This document shows positions 36,140-45,543 of a stretch of 64,000 nt of DNA, in pieces (the stretch's first letter is position 1; the number at the start of each line of letters is the position of its first letter). Location of the stretch: positions 5,132,501 to 5,196,500 of the forward strand of contig NZ_CP114286.1 in NCBI RefSeq assembly GCF_027111275.1, read 5' to 3'. The position numbers and the translations under genes were made by a program. The notes under the pieces were generated by a model that saw only the letters and a program-made list of their open reading frames with translations, did not search any database and was not told the origin of the DNA. Source of the stretch: Flavobacterium luteolum (lineage in GTDB: Bacteria; Bacteroidota; Bacteroidia; Flavobacteriales; Flavobacteriaceae).

Positions 36140-37165
36140 TTAAGGTATTAAAACAGCTCTACCTTTTATTTTTCCTTGACGCATCCTATCGTATACTTCA
36201 TTGGCGTCGTCAAGTTTATGTTTTTCAATTTCTATATGAATTTTCTTTTGTCTCGCAAGACCCACCACTTCCATTAGTTCTGTTCTTGATCCCCAATACG
36301 GATTGGTCATGCTTACACCAAAAGGCAAAACGTTCATGCTATATTGATAGTGTCCTCCTCCAAGACCAACAATAGTAAGATCTCCATCAAGGCTTACTAC
36401 TTTTGTTCCTAGATCTATTGTAGAAGTTGCTCCAACAAAATCAAGCACTACTTTTGCTTTTTTGATTCCCGTAATTTTCTGAATTTGTTCTGCTGCATCA
36501 GCATCTTTAGAATTTACTGTATAAGCCGCGCCCAGTTCTTTTGCAAAAGCAAGTTTATCTTCGGTAACATCACAAGCAATAATTTCGGCTCCGCTTATTT
36601 CTCTTAATATCTGTAACGCAACGTGACCTAATCCGCCAACGCCAATTACGACAACATATTCGTCAGCCATTAATTTAGGAAGTGAACGTTTAATTGCGGA
36701 ATAAGGTGTAAGTGCAGCATCTGTTAACGGAGCTGCAATAACAGGATCTAAGTCAAATATAGGCACTAGAAGTCTAGAAGATGGAACCAGCATATATTCG
36801 GCCATACCGCCGTCTAATCCTAATCCGCCACCGTAGGCTTGCTCCGATTGATGATCACAATAATTTTCTTTTGACTGCTGGCAAGGTTTGCAATGCCCAC
36901 ATCCCCAAGGACCGTATACCAGAACGGCATCTCCTTTTTTGTACCCTTCGACATTTTCTCCAATTTCTTCGATCCATCCAGCATTTTCATGTCCTAACGT
37001 AAAAACTGTTCCAACCACTGTTCCTTCATCGATAATGTGCAAATCTGAATGGCAGACACCTGCTCCACCAATCTTTAGTAAAACTTCATCACCTTTAGGA
37101 ACCGGTCTTTCAATATCATTAACAACACGGACATCTTTGTGTCCAAAAAAACGTACTGCTTTCAT
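36140..37165 (-). CDS. Zinc-dependent alcohol dehydrogenase
   Basis: A 341-residue medium-chain dehydrogenase. Catalytic zinc ligands are C38 and the H59-E60 pair (GHENAGW); the structural-zinc loop CGHCKPCQQSKENYC is complete. The Rossmann motif is VIGVGGLGHVALQ, followed by EIIACDVTEDK, whose acidic residue favours NAD(H). It resembles the NAD-dependent AdhP/aryl-alcohol type group. It is monocistronic; its stop lies 30 bp above the ilv-type leader promoter. Confidence 0.92.
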   Translation of the reverse strand: MKAVRFFGHKDVRVVNDIERPVPKGDEVLLKIGGAGVCHSDLHIIDEGTVVGTVFTLGHENAGWIEEIGENVEGYKKGDAVLVYGPWGCGHCKPCQQSKENYCDHQSEQAYGGGLGLDGGMAEYMLVPSSRLLVPIFDLDPVIAAPLTDAALTPYSAIKRSLPKLMADEYVVVIGVGGLGHVALQILREISGAEIIACDVTEDKLAFAKELGAAYTVNSKDADAAEQIQKITGIKKAKVVLDFVGATSTIDLGTKVVSLDGDLTIVGLGGGHYQYSMNVLPFGVSMTNPYWGSRTELMEVVGLARQKKIHIEIEKHKLDDANEVYDRMRQGKIKGRAVLIP

Positions 37166-37330
37166 AAAATAAACTTTTGATTACTATCTCACTAATTTAC
37201 AACTTGTATTTTCTAACTACCTTATCACACAAGTTAAGTTTATCCTAATTTATTACTGATAATGAGCATTTTAAGAAAGAAGCAACGGTTTAGAAAATAC
37301 AAATGAATAAAATTGGCAACTATTTGACAT

Positions 37331-37357
37331 AAAAAAAGAGAACCTAAGTTCTCTTTT
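37331..37357 (-). terminator. Intrinsic terminator after the L,D-transpeptidase gene
   Basis: AAAAGAGAAC/GTTCTCTTTT (37334-37343 with 37348-37357), a perfect 10-bp stem with a 4-nt loop, has a T-run on the minus strand just below the gene end at 37382. Confidence 0.8.
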
Positions 37358-37381
37358 AAATTTATATTTTGCTGTTTCTTT

Positions 37382-37984
37382 TTAATAATATACAGATAGT
37401 AAGATTTTAGAATTTGTACTTTCGATATATTTTGAAAGTCTACCTAAAAACTCTTGACTAACCATTGGGCAGCCGTGACTATTGATTATATAATATTCTT
37501 TTTCATCTGACGGAACCTCTTTATAAGAATGCAATACAATGGCGCGTTTCATGGCATTACTATTTGTTTCGTCTAATCCTGCAAGTCTGAAAGCTTTTCC
37601 AAATATTCCTTTATATGGTTTTTCTACTGAATATCTTCCTAGCGAAGTGCAGTTAGATTCTGGAGAATTACTGAATTGTAATATGTCCCCTTTTATTCCT
37701 GTTTCAGAACCTTTCCCATGGGCAACTAAACCTTGATCAAGAATTTGATTATTCTCTAGATCGTAAACAAAAAAACGATTTTTTCCTGATTTAATCTTCA
37801 TATCTACAAGAAAAGCAATTTTGTTGCTATACTTGTGATTAGCAGCTGTAAAAGCCTTAATTTCATTTACATGCTCATTAAGTCTTGCGAATTCAACTTC
37901 GCTTAAAATCTCATCCTCATCCCACATACTTATAGAAGTGAAAGAACTCAAGGAAAAAAGCAGTGCCATTAAAAATACTCTCAT
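37382..37984 (-). CDS. L,D-transpeptidase catalytic domain protein
   Basis: A 200-residue exported protein (signal peptide about residues 1-20). The catalytic segment SHGCPMVS with an upstream ALHS-like IVLHSYK fits the murein L,D-transpeptidase family of Bacteroidota (YkuD-like cysteine enzymes). It would act on peptidoglycan stem peptides in the periplasm. It is at the short end of the family and has no peptidoglycan-binding domain. Monocistronic. Confidence 0.85.
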   Translation of the reverse strand: MRVFLMALLFSLSSFTSISMWDEDEILSEVEFARLNEHVNEIKAFTAANHKYSNKIAFLVDMKIKSGKNRFFVYDLENNQILDQGLVAHGKGSETGIKGDILQFSNSPESNCTSLGRYSVEKPYKGIFGKAFRLAGLDETNSNAMKRAIVLHSYKEVPSDEKEYYIINSHGCPMVSQEFLGRLSKYIESTNSKILLSVYY

Positions 37985-38228
37985 ATCAGGCAGACAGTTA
38001 AGTTAATATTCATAATTTGGGGTAATTGTTAATTTAGTGTTGCAAAATTATACACAAAGTTTATACAATTCCCATATCATAAGTTAAAGATATTATAAAT
38101 ATCTGAAAACAACAAAATTATATGTTAATTTTCGTTTAAAATACCTGATTTAATGTTGAAATGCTACATCTAGTGTTAATATAATTCCTTTTCACCCCCT
38201 CTTTTTCTATTTTATTAAGAATAGCCAT

Positions 38229-38277
38229 AAAAAAAGATAATTTCTGCCAAATGAAAACTCATTTGACAAAAATTATC
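38229..38277 (-). terminator. Terminator below the S37 peptidase gene
   Basis: GATAATTTCTGCCAAATGA (38236-38254) pairs with TCATTTGACAAAAATTATC (38259-38277) over 19 bp with two wobble-type mismatches and a 4-nt loop. The T-run follows on the minus strand. The rest of the 338-bp gap (37985-38322) is AT-rich with no other feature I recognise. Confidence 0.75.
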
Positions 38278-38322
38278 AGAAACGTAATCGCAATAGTAAA
38301 TTAAAAGTTTAACTGTCAACCT

Positions 38323-39603
38323 TTAATTAAGCCATTTATGTAAAGTATCCATAATCAATTTCTTGTCATTCTCAGGAAAATCTTTGACTCTGGTCGAATG
38401 GCTTCCTCCTGGAAGTACCATTTTCAGAGCATCAACACCCGATTTTGGAGTTGGCGAACAAGAGAACCAAGTATCGTATCCTCCATAAACATATAAAATT
38501 TTATCGCCTTTATTTTCAACATATTTACGCACCTTTTTTATGTATTTCGAATTGTATTTAATTGCAACATCCTTAGGTGCAAATCGCGCATTAGAACTGC
38601 TTTTAACAATAGTTAATAAATCGGCGACAGGTTCTAGATCAAAACCATAATAACCCAATTCGCTTAAATGCTGATAATAAGACGGTAAATAGACAAACGA
38701 CATTTTATCGTTGTAAGTTCCTACTCCAACAATTTTATTCAAATAATCAAAAAGCTCTTTTGCAGAAGCGTTTACTGGCGGAACCTCATCGCATTTTCCT
38801 CCCCACTGCCAAAACGAAAAAGGAAATTCTAAAACAGCATATTCTAATGCTTCAGCAAAAGGAACTTCTGTAAATTGCATTTTTTTCTCAACTGAAAAGT
38901 CTTTAAAAACCTCTAAGACAGCTTCTCTATTTTGCAAAACAGCTCTTTGAAAAGCCTTTATTTTTGCTCTGCATTCTTCTGTTCCAACTGTTCTTGTATG
39001 AGTTATAGTTCTTGGATCTTCACAAGTATTAATTAGTGGCGCTACGTAAGGCATTGCCACATCAACATCTTCTGGGTATATTGATTTATAAATTAACGAT
39101 GTTTCTCCTCCTTTACTAATTCCAGTTGAAATCCATTTTCCTGAGTATATTTTCTTCAATTTTGTCACAATGCTATGATAATCTTCAATGGCCTGATCAT
39201 TGGTTAAATACTCCCATTGAATCGGATTTGGTCGTGATTTTCCGTAAAAACGATATTCAACCGCAACCTGATTTGCTTGTAACAGACTACTGACTTCGCT
39301 TTTAATATTATTCGTATTGTAACCATGAGTTTCAATTACTGTTGGTCTGTCATAACCTAAATGCGAAAGATAAATATAATGCTGAAAAGTACCTTTTTCC
39401 GGGTCTTTATGATCTAAAGGTTGGTCTAAAATTAATTGATAAGACTCTGTATAATTTTCTAAATTATCAATTCGGGTGATAATGGCTTTGGGGAATAATT
39501 CGGTTAGTTTTTGCTGAAGATCTGCTGAAGATTCCTGTGCAGAAACGGCAAAATAATTCAAACAAAGAAAGAACAGCGTAATAATAAAGGATTTTCGATT
39601 CAT
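38323..39603 (-). CDS. Secreted S37-family (PS-10) tripeptidyl peptidase
   Basis: A 426-residue exported serine peptidase; I start at the ATG at 39603, which gives a clean signal peptide (MNRKSFIITLFFLCLNYFAVSAQ), rather than an upstream ATG that adds 13 residues. The nucleophile S163 is in ISKGGETSL, and the C-terminal PGGSHSTR carries the likely catalytic histidine. The S37 family is known for prolyl tripeptidyl aminopeptidases. The promoter carries the shared TGATACTATATTACCC box 54 bp upstream, tying it to the hydroxyproline locus. Confidence 0.87.
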   Translation of the reverse strand: MNRKSFIITLFFLCLNYFAVSAQESSADLQQKLTELFPKAIITRIDNLENYTESYQLILDQPLDHKDPEKGTFQHYIYLSHLGYDRPTVIETHGYNTNNIKSEVSSLLQANQVAVEYRFYGKSRPNPIQWEYLTNDQAIEDYHSIVTKLKKIYSGKWISTGISKGGETSLIYKSIYPEDVDVAMPYVAPLINTCEDPRTITHTRTVGTEECRAKIKAFQRAVLQNREAVLEVFKDFSVEKKMQFTEVPFAEALEYAVLEFPFSFWQWGGKCDEVPPVNASAKELFDYLNKIVGVGTYNDKMSFVYLPSYYQHLSELGYYGFDLEPVADLLTIVKSSSNARFAPKDVAIKYNSKYIKKVRKYVENKGDKILYVYGGYDTWFSCSPTPKSGVDALKMVLPGGSHSTRVKDFPENDKKLIMDTLHKWLN

Positions 39604-39656
39604 TTTAATCTTGTTATTTTGAAATTTTAAAAGTAAGCGCAATACAAAGCAAAAAC

Positions 39657-39672
39657 TGATACTATATTACCC
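39657..39672. promoter_or_regulatory. Regulon box (TGATACTATATTACCC)
   Basis: A 16-bp box between the divergent S37 and M24 peptidase genes, identical to 63225-63240 and differing by one base from 59221-59236. Read toward the S37 gene it ends 54 bp before the start codon, the same distance as the nearest box of the SusC gene. The proposed ligand is the AraC protein encoded at 59328. Confidence 0.75.
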
Positions 39673-39799
39673 TTAAAATGTAATATTTTATCTTGTTTAC
39701 ATCAACATAGGACAAAATAGAAATATTCCTTTAATTTTATTGAAAATTTCAACTTTGTATAAATTATAGCACTTTAAATAATAACTAAAAAATAAAAAA

Positions 39800-41017
39800 A
39801 TGACAATTGGAGTTGGCGGATCAACTATAGATATCGAATTAGGAAAAATACAAAACATGACACTTGATGTCGTGCCAATCGCACTTCCAGAGTATAAACA
39901 ACGCATCAAAAAAGCGGTTGCTTTAATGAAAGAGCAAAACTGCAAAGCGCTTTACGTAAATGCAGGAACGAACTTATATTATTTTACAGGAACAAAATGG
40001 AATCCGTCTGAACGTATGGTTGGCGCCATAATTCTTGAAGATGAAACAGTTGAATACATTGTTCCAAAATTTGAAGAAGGAACGTTTAAAACTTTCATGA
40101 AAATTGAAGGAAATTTAAACTTCTGGGAAGAACACGAAAGCCCTTCTGAATTGTTTGGTAGTATTCTGAAAAATAAAAATATTTCTGATGGCAATATTGC
40201 GTTGGATGAATCTGCAGCTTTTTTTCTAATTGATGGAATTTCAAAAGCAAATCCTAATTTTAGTTTTATAAATGCCCAGTCAATAACAGCAGGATGCCGA
40301 ATGCATAAATCGGCAAATGAGATTGCTATTATTCAAAAAGCAAAAGATATAACTATGACTGTGCAAAAAGCAGCGGCAAGTATTTTATATCCAGGAATTC
40401 CAGTAAGTACCGTTGTCGATTTTATACATAGAGCCCATATTAAGGCTGGAATTTCTTCTGGTTCTTATTTCTGTATTGTTCTTTTTGGAGAAGATTCGCA
40501 ATATCCTCATGGAGTTACTGCTCCTCAAAATTTGGTAGAAAATGATGTGGTGCTAATTGATACTGGATGTCGTTTAGAAGGCTATTTGTCTGACATTACT
40601 AGAACTTATGTTTACGGAACTCCAAGTGACGAGCACAGAAAAATATGGAATCTTGAGAAAGCAACTCAAAAAGCAGCTTTTGATGCTGCACAAATTGGAG
40701 CAACATGCGGCTCTGTAGATGATGCTGCGCGTAAAGTTTTGGCAGAAGCTGGTTTGAGTGGAGATTACGAAATTCCAGGTTTGCCACACCGAGTGGGGCA
40801 CGGAACAGGTTTAGATATTCATGAATATCCTTATTTAGTAAGAGGCAATCAAACTATTCTAAAAGAAGGAATGGTAGTTAGTAATGAACCTATGATCTGC
40901 ATGCCAGGACAATTTGGTATTCGTCATGAAGATCATTTTTATATGACTGCTGAGGGTCCTAAATGGTTTACCGAACCAATGCAGAGTATTGATAATCCGT
41001 TTGGATTAAATGTTTAA
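39800..41017 (+). CDS. M24-family Xaa-Pro peptidase (cytoplasmic)
   Basis: A 405-residue cytoplasmic metallopeptidase. An N-terminal creatinase-like domain (~30-165) precedes a pita-bread catalytic domain with metal ligands in LIDTGCRLEGYLSDITRTY, HRVGHGTGLDIHEYP, VVSNEPMI and IRHEDHF. Members cleave Xaa-Pro dipeptides or N-terminal Xaa-Pro bonds. Divergent from the S37 peptidase with the regulon box between them, so both would be induced together. It is distinct in sequence from the M24 peptidase at 52629. Confidence 0.9.
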   Translation: MTIGVGGSTIDIELGKIQNMTLDVVPIALPEYKQRIKKAVALMKEQNCKALYVNAGTNLYYFTGTKWNPSERMVGAIILEDETVEYIVPKFEEGTFKTFMKIEGNLNFWEEHESPSELFGSILKNKNISDGNIALDESAAFFLIDGISKANPNFSFINAQSITAGCRMHKSANEIAIIQKAKDITMTVQKAAASILYPGIPVSTVVDFIHRAHIKAGISSGSYFCIVLFGEDSQYPHGVTAPQNLVENDVVLIDTGCRLEGYLSDITRTYVYGTPSDEHRKIWNLEKATQKAAFDAAQIGATCGSVDDAARKVLAEAGLSGDYEIPGLPHRVGHGTGLDIHEYPYLVRGNQTILKEGMVVSNEPMICMPGQFGIRHEDHFYMTAEGPKWFTEPMQSIDNPFGLNV

Positions 41018-41045
41018 ATAATATTGAATTTAAATTTTAGAGAAG

Positions 41046-41077
41046 AGAGCAGTCTGTTTTAAGGCAGCTCTTTTTTT
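41046..41077 (+). terminator. Intrinsic terminator after the M24 gene
   Basis: The AGAGC/GCTCT arms, with extra imperfect pairing (AGTCTG/AAGGCA), are followed by TTTTTTT. This is the expected 3' end of the peptidase transcript. Confidence 0.7.
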
Positions 41078-41089
41078 GAAATATATGTC

Positions 41090-41346
41090 GCTCCGCTGGA
41101 GCTTTTTGATCTTTGGAAATTGCAATTTCTATAAATATTTTGCTTCTCCGAAGCTTTCAAATCTTTGGCAAATTGAGTTTCTATAAACATAACGCTCTTC
41201 CAGAATTTTAATACTATTAAAAAAATCCCGGAGGGATAAAATATTTATAGAAAACAATCATTTCAAAATATAAAAAAAGCTCCAGCGGAGCGAAATATGT
41301 ATAGAAATATATTATGTCCTAAAAAAGAAAAAGCTCCAGAGGAGCG
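41090..41346. repeat. Cluster of GCTCC(A)GCGGAGC-type repeats
   Basis: Three 19-bp units: CGCTCCGCTGGAGCTTTTT (41090-41108), its exact inverse at 41274-41292, and a one-base variant of the inverse at 41328-41346. Each unit is itself a small hairpin. Related units are at 33225-33288. ATATTTATAGAAA-like words recur between them. The 410-bp gap between convergent genes holds these, two terminators and nothing coding. Confidence 0.8.
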
Positions 41347-41370
41347 AAATATTACATCATTAACAAACAG

Positions 41371-41406
41371 AAAAAAATAGGGCTGTCTCAAAAAGACAGC
41401 CCTTTT
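41371..41406 (-). terminator. Intrinsic terminator after the M43 protease gene
   Basis: GGGCTGTCT/AGACAGCCC (41380-41388 with 41394-41402), a perfect 9-bp stem with a 5-nt loop, has a T-rich tract on the minus strand directly below the protease stop. Confidence 0.88.
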
Positions 41407-41427
41407 CATTTTTAACTAAATCAACTA

Positions 41428-44400
41428 TTATTCAACCAATAATTTTTTCTTTTCTACAAACTTTCCATCTGTAGCCACAACGATATAAACTCCTTTATTT
41501 AAATATTTAAGAGAATAAACAGTTGTATTATGCATTGTAGCAATTAAATGTCCTGTACTATCGTAAATTGATACTTTAACTTTATTGATATCAATATTTT
41601 CAAAAGTAAAGTTTACCACATCAGAAGCTGGATTTGGATACATTGTAAATGCTTTTGCAGTATTTACATCTGAGCCTGGCAAACCTGAACTTCCAGATTG
41701 CAAATCAATTGTGTGAGAAGCGCTCCATTCGCTAAAAGCGTCACCATTTTTTGCTTTTACTCTAAATTCATATACGGTTTGGGTTCCTTGTTTTGGAATC
41801 CATAAATAATATGTCGTAGAAGTTCCGGCTGATATCCAACCCGATGCAGTATTTAATTGCACTTCATAAGATGTAGCATCTGTTGATGTTGCCCAAGAAG
41901 CGTAAAATCCTGATGAATATACTCCCGCATTACTAAGATTAGCAGGAATTGTTAAAGTTGCAGGGTTTGTTGGTACAGAAGTCCCTGCTTGAACTGTATA
42001 ATCTTCGATTTCACCATCGCCTAAACTTCCGCATGTAGAAGATGGATTGGCGTTGTATTTCATAACCACTCTCATTCTTGTTGTTCCTGTAAATGATTGA
42101 GGTGTAAAACTTGTTGTTACAGCAGCATTTGAAGAAACATTATTAACGACTCTCTCTGATGCTTCAAACTGATTGTTTTTATTGTAATCAATCCAAACTC
42201 CCCAATATTCGGTATATGCAGAACCGCTAAAACCTGGAGTCAAAGTAACGCTTGTATTCGCATTCGGATTTAACGTAATCACTTTCGATGTGTAATCGGC
42301 GTAACCGTTAGTTTCTTTTCCTGATGCGTTTACAAAACTTCCTACTGCTACAGAACTTATATATTCGTAACCGTTTGTCCCTTGCGCATCACATAATGGA
42401 GCTGCTGGAATTGTCACAGTAACCACATTTGAATAAGCAGAATAATCAGCACCTGATTTTGCTCTGGCTCTATATTTATAAGTAGTATTAGCAGTTAAAC
42501 CCGCATTGGTATATGTCGTCGCAGTACTAGCCAATGTCGCAATTTCAGCATAAACATCATCTGAACCCGCTCTTTCAATAATTACATTTGTAGCATTTGT
42601 AGCATTATTAGTCCAGTTAAGAACCGCTTCTAAATTCGTTACAGAAGCCGTTAAATTTGTTGGAGCCAATACCGAATTTCCTGTTTGCACCCCTGCTAAG
42701 ATTGGTTCGTTTGGTTTGGTGTTATAAGCGAAATCTAAGACCGTATATCCTACTCCGCCCGCTTCCACTTTTACATGCATCCATCCGTAGCAAATACGAC
42801 CTCTACTTGTATATTCAAAACCAACATATCCTGTTTTATTATCCCAAGTTGTATACGTAGCTGTTCTCAAATCTAATTGATTCGGATAATTTCCTGGTGC
42901 CGCAAAATTACTAGAAGCTCCAATAGAAGTACCTTGCGATAAGAATGATATATTTCTTGTTCCCGCTTCAGAAACCAGTCTTTTTCCATACGTTTCCATT
43001 TTTAAAGCTGCTGCTGCATATTGCCATGCACCATATTCAGTATTATCTCCAATACCCAAATCAAAATACTGCCAAGTCGATGCAGCATTAGCTGTATAAT
43101 CAGGATTGTTTACATAAAACACTCCATAAGGCGCATCAAATTTTAAATTGATTGTTTTAGTAGCTGTATCCAAAGTAGCTATTCCACCAGTAATTGCTGC
43201 ATCTTTAAACGTAAGTGTAATAACAGCATCGTTTGTTGTATTGTGCGCAGTTGCTTTTCCTGTAAAAGAAAGCACTGTTTTAGTATTGCTTTCAAGAGTT
43301 AAAACTGCAGTTAAACCAGCTGGCACACCTGTAATCGTATAGTCAGTTCCTGCTGTAAAAGTGCCACTGCTTTTTGTAAATGTACCATTATTAGTACTTA
43401 AAGCAATTGTTGCCGTTGAAGTTATGCTTCCGTCGTTTGTTTCAGCTTCATACAATGTGTCAGCTGATAAAGTTGTAGCTGTTTTATCGGTCATTCCGGT
43501 ATAAATTGGGGTATTTGGCTTAGTATTATAAGCATATTCCAAAATTGTATAACCGTCACCATCGGCGTTTACTTTTACTTTGAACCATCCATAACAAGTA
43601 AGACCATCCATTAAATAATCAAATCCTACATAACCAGTTTTTCCGTCCCATGTTGTATAACTGGCTGTTCTTAAATCCAACTGGTTTGGATATGCGCCGG
43701 GAGCAGTCATATTACTTGTCGGACCAACAGCAGTATTCGCATTTAAAAGCGAGATGTTTCTAGTGCCTGTTTCACAAACCAATCTTTTTGCATAGGTTTC
43801 AATTTTTAAAGCATTCGCAGCATAGCGCCATCCTCCAAATGCACGATCATCTCCTTTTGCAATCTCAAAATACTTCCAAGTCAATGATGACGAAACAGTT
43901 ACGTCTGACATGTCTACAAAAAAGATTCCGTACGGATCTGAGAATTTAAAATTGAAGTATAAAGAAGTACAAGATAAATCAGTTGTTCCGCCTGTAAAGG
44001 CAGCAGGTAAAAAACTAATTCCACCCGATGCATTGTTACTTAATGCATGATTTGTTGCTTTTCCAGTTAATGTAACTGTGATTTGATTATTAGAGTTTAC
44101 AGTAAGTACAGGTGTGATTCCTGCTGGAAAAGTATGAGTAAAATGAGTTCCTGCTGTTAAAGTTCCTGAAGAAACAGCAAAAGTTTTAGTTCCGTTTAGT
44201 TTGATTATTGATGAAGTATCAAAAGAACCATCATTTATAATTGCTTCTTTGAAAGTTACAGCCGATGCAGTAAGAGTGCTTCCTGTTGCATTAACACCGG
44301 TATCGATTAAGTTTTGTGCTTGCCAAAGCGATTTTCTAGCCGGATGTTCTAAAGCAGCCAGCATTCTGTCAATCTGACCTTGTGTGTACATTTTGTAACA

Positions 44401-45276
44401 GCCTTGTGCGCCATTATAGCCCATGTAGTTTTCAAAATTTACTTTATCTCCGCTACAATTTGTTCCTGGAGTACAACCTAAAGTATGATTTCCGTCTTCT
44501 GCAGGAGTATCTGCAACTTCATCAGTTCCGCTGCATCCTCCTTCAAAAGTATGAATCAGATTTAAAAAGTGACCAAATTCGTGAGTCAGTGTTGCAGAGA
44601 ATTCTTTACTATATGAGTTATCGTATAAATAAGCCCCGTTAAAAACAACACGAGCCGTATTGTTTGCCGTCATGTCTGAACTTGGATACCAAGCCACACC
44701 TGAATTATTTGTCGCTCCGTCATTATACAAATCATTTTGAATATAGACATTCATATATTTTGTATTGTCCCAAGCATCAGCAGCGATCTGGTCATCGTAG
44801 CCTCCGCCATTTCCGTAGCCATTTTTTGTTGGATGAAAAACAACACCTGTTGTACAACCTCCGTTTGGATCTTTCTTAGCTAGTTTAAATTCTATATTTA
44901 AAGTTCCGCGTCGAGATTGAAAAAAAGGTTCAACAGTTTGGTAATCTGCGTTACGACCATTAAAATCATCGTTAAGCTGAGCCAAATGGTTGACGATTTT
45001 TTCGTATGTCACGGTTTTTCCTCCTTGCACGTCACCATAAATATGAAATACTACTGGAATTGTATAAGTAGTCACTGCGGCAGCTTTTGCCGTTGAAGTT
45101 TTGCGCTGTGCCGCAAAATTTTTACTAAAAACATCAAAGTTCTTTTTCTCTTGAAGTGCATGCGGATTATTCCGATACATTTTTTCATTTTCTTCGCTTG
45201 TTCGGCAAGGCAAACCTTGTGCGCTAATTTTCACTGAACTGAAAATCAGAAAGCAGATTAGTAATTTTAATTTCAT
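41428..45276 (-). CDS. Secreted M43 (pappalysin-like) metalloprotease with T9SS domain
   Basis: A 1282-residue multidomain secreted protease. Order: signal peptide 1-20; propeptide to ~70; M43/metzincin catalytic domain to ~320 with HEFGHFLNLIH at 232-242 and Met-turn ENYMGY; two homologous ~268-residue beta-rich modules (~330-600 and ~600-868); fibronectin type III (~870-957); GEVED domain (~959-1093); a second Fn3-like (~1105-1195); and a C-terminal type IX secretion sorting domain (~1205-1282, MYPNPASD...KKKLLVE). It would be released to or displayed on the cell surface and cut large proteins. Its position between the S37/M24 pair and SusCD suggests it feeds the peptide importer. Confidence 0.92.
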   Translation of the reverse strand: MKLKLLICFLIFSSVKISAQGLPCRTSEENEKMYRNNPHALQEKKNFDVFSKNFAAQRKTSTAKAAAVTTYTIPVVFHIYGDVQGGKTVTYEKIVNHLAQLNDDFNGRNADYQTVEPFFQSRRGTLNIEFKLAKKDPNGGCTTGVVFHPTKNGYGNGGGYDDQIAADAWDNTKYMNVYIQNDLYNDGATNNSGVAWYPSSDMTANNTARVVFNGAYLYDNSYSKEFSATLTHEFGHFLNLIHTFEGGCSGTDEVADTPAEDGNHTLGCTPGTNCSGDKVNFENYMGYNGAQGCYKMYTQGQIDRMLAALEHPARKSLWQAQNLIDTGVNATGSTLTASAVTFKEAIINDGSFDTSSIIKLNGTKTFAVSSGTLTAGTHFTHTFPAGITPVLTVNSNNQITVTLTGKATNHALSNNASGGISFLPAAFTGGTTDLSCTSLYFNFKFSDPYGIFFVDMSDVTVSSSLTWKYFEIAKGDDRAFGGWRYAANALKIETYAKRLVCETGTRNISLLNANTAVGPTSNMTAPGAYPNQLDLRTASYTTWDGKTGYVGFDYLMDGLTCYGWFKVKVNADGDGYTILEYAYNTKPNTPIYTGMTDKTATTLSADTLYEAETNDGSITSTATIALSTNNGTFTKSSGTFTAGTDYTITGVPAGLTAVLTLESNTKTVLSFTGKATAHNTTNDAVITLTFKDAAITGGIATLDTATKTINLKFDAPYGVFYVNNPDYTANAASTWQYFDLGIGDNTEYGAWQYAAAALKMETYGKRLVSEAGTRNISFLSQGTSIGASSNFAAPGNYPNQLDLRTATYTTWDNKTGYVGFEYTSRGRICYGWMHVKVEAGGVGYTVLDFAYNTKPNEPILAGVQTGNSVLAPTNLTASVTNLEAVLNWTNNATNATNVIIERAGSDDVYAEIATLASTATTYTNAGLTANTTYKYRARAKSGADYSAYSNVVTVTIPAAPLCDAQGTNGYEYISSVAVGSFVNASGKETNGYADYTSKVITLNPNANTSVTLTPGFSGSAYTEYWGVWIDYNKNNQFEASERVVNNVSSNAAVTTSFTPQSFTGTTRMRVVMKYNANPSSTCGSLGDGEIEDYTVQAGTSVPTNPATLTIPANLSNAGVYSSGFYASWATSTDATSYEVQLNTASGWISAGTSTTYYLWIPKQGTQTVYEFRVKAKNGDAFSEWSASHTIDLQSGSSGLPGSDVNTAKAFTMYPNPASDVVNFTFENIDINKVKVSIYDSTGHLIATMHNTTVYSLKYLNKGVYIVVATDGKFVEKKKLLVE

Positions 45277-45486
45277 TTGTTTAGGTTTTTTTAATTAGTA
45301 ACAATCAAAATTACCGCACAAGCTTCTGTTTTTTTGATAGTATTTTATTCAGAATTAATACATAATTATCATATTTTTAACCATAAAAAAACACATATTA
45401 AAAAAATAAACATAATAAATCATTAAAAACAAATCTTACCTTACGGAATTAAAACATCAGTCTTCCCTTGCAAATACTAGACAAAC

Positions 45487-45516
45487 AAAAAGCCAGCACT
45501 TAAAAAAGTGCTGGCT
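45487..45516 (-). terminator. Intrinsic terminator after the SusD-like gene
   Basis: AGCCAGCACTT/AAGTGCTGGCT (45491-45501 with 45506-45516), a perfect 11-bp stem with a 4-nt loop. It closes the SusC/SusD transcript. Confidence 0.88.
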
Positions 45517-45543
45517 CAAAAAACAAATTAAACTAACTCAAAA

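Noticed and set aside
39604..39642. Longer start for the S37 peptidase
   Set aside because: It places 13 polar residues before the signal peptide and approaches the regulon box; the ATG at 39603 gives a standard signal sequence.
45309..45349. Possible regulon box upstream of the M43 protease (AAAATTACCG and TGATAGTATTTTATT)
   Set aside because: Only 11 of 15 positions match, the two parts are 34 bp apart rather than 21, and one lies too close to the start codon.
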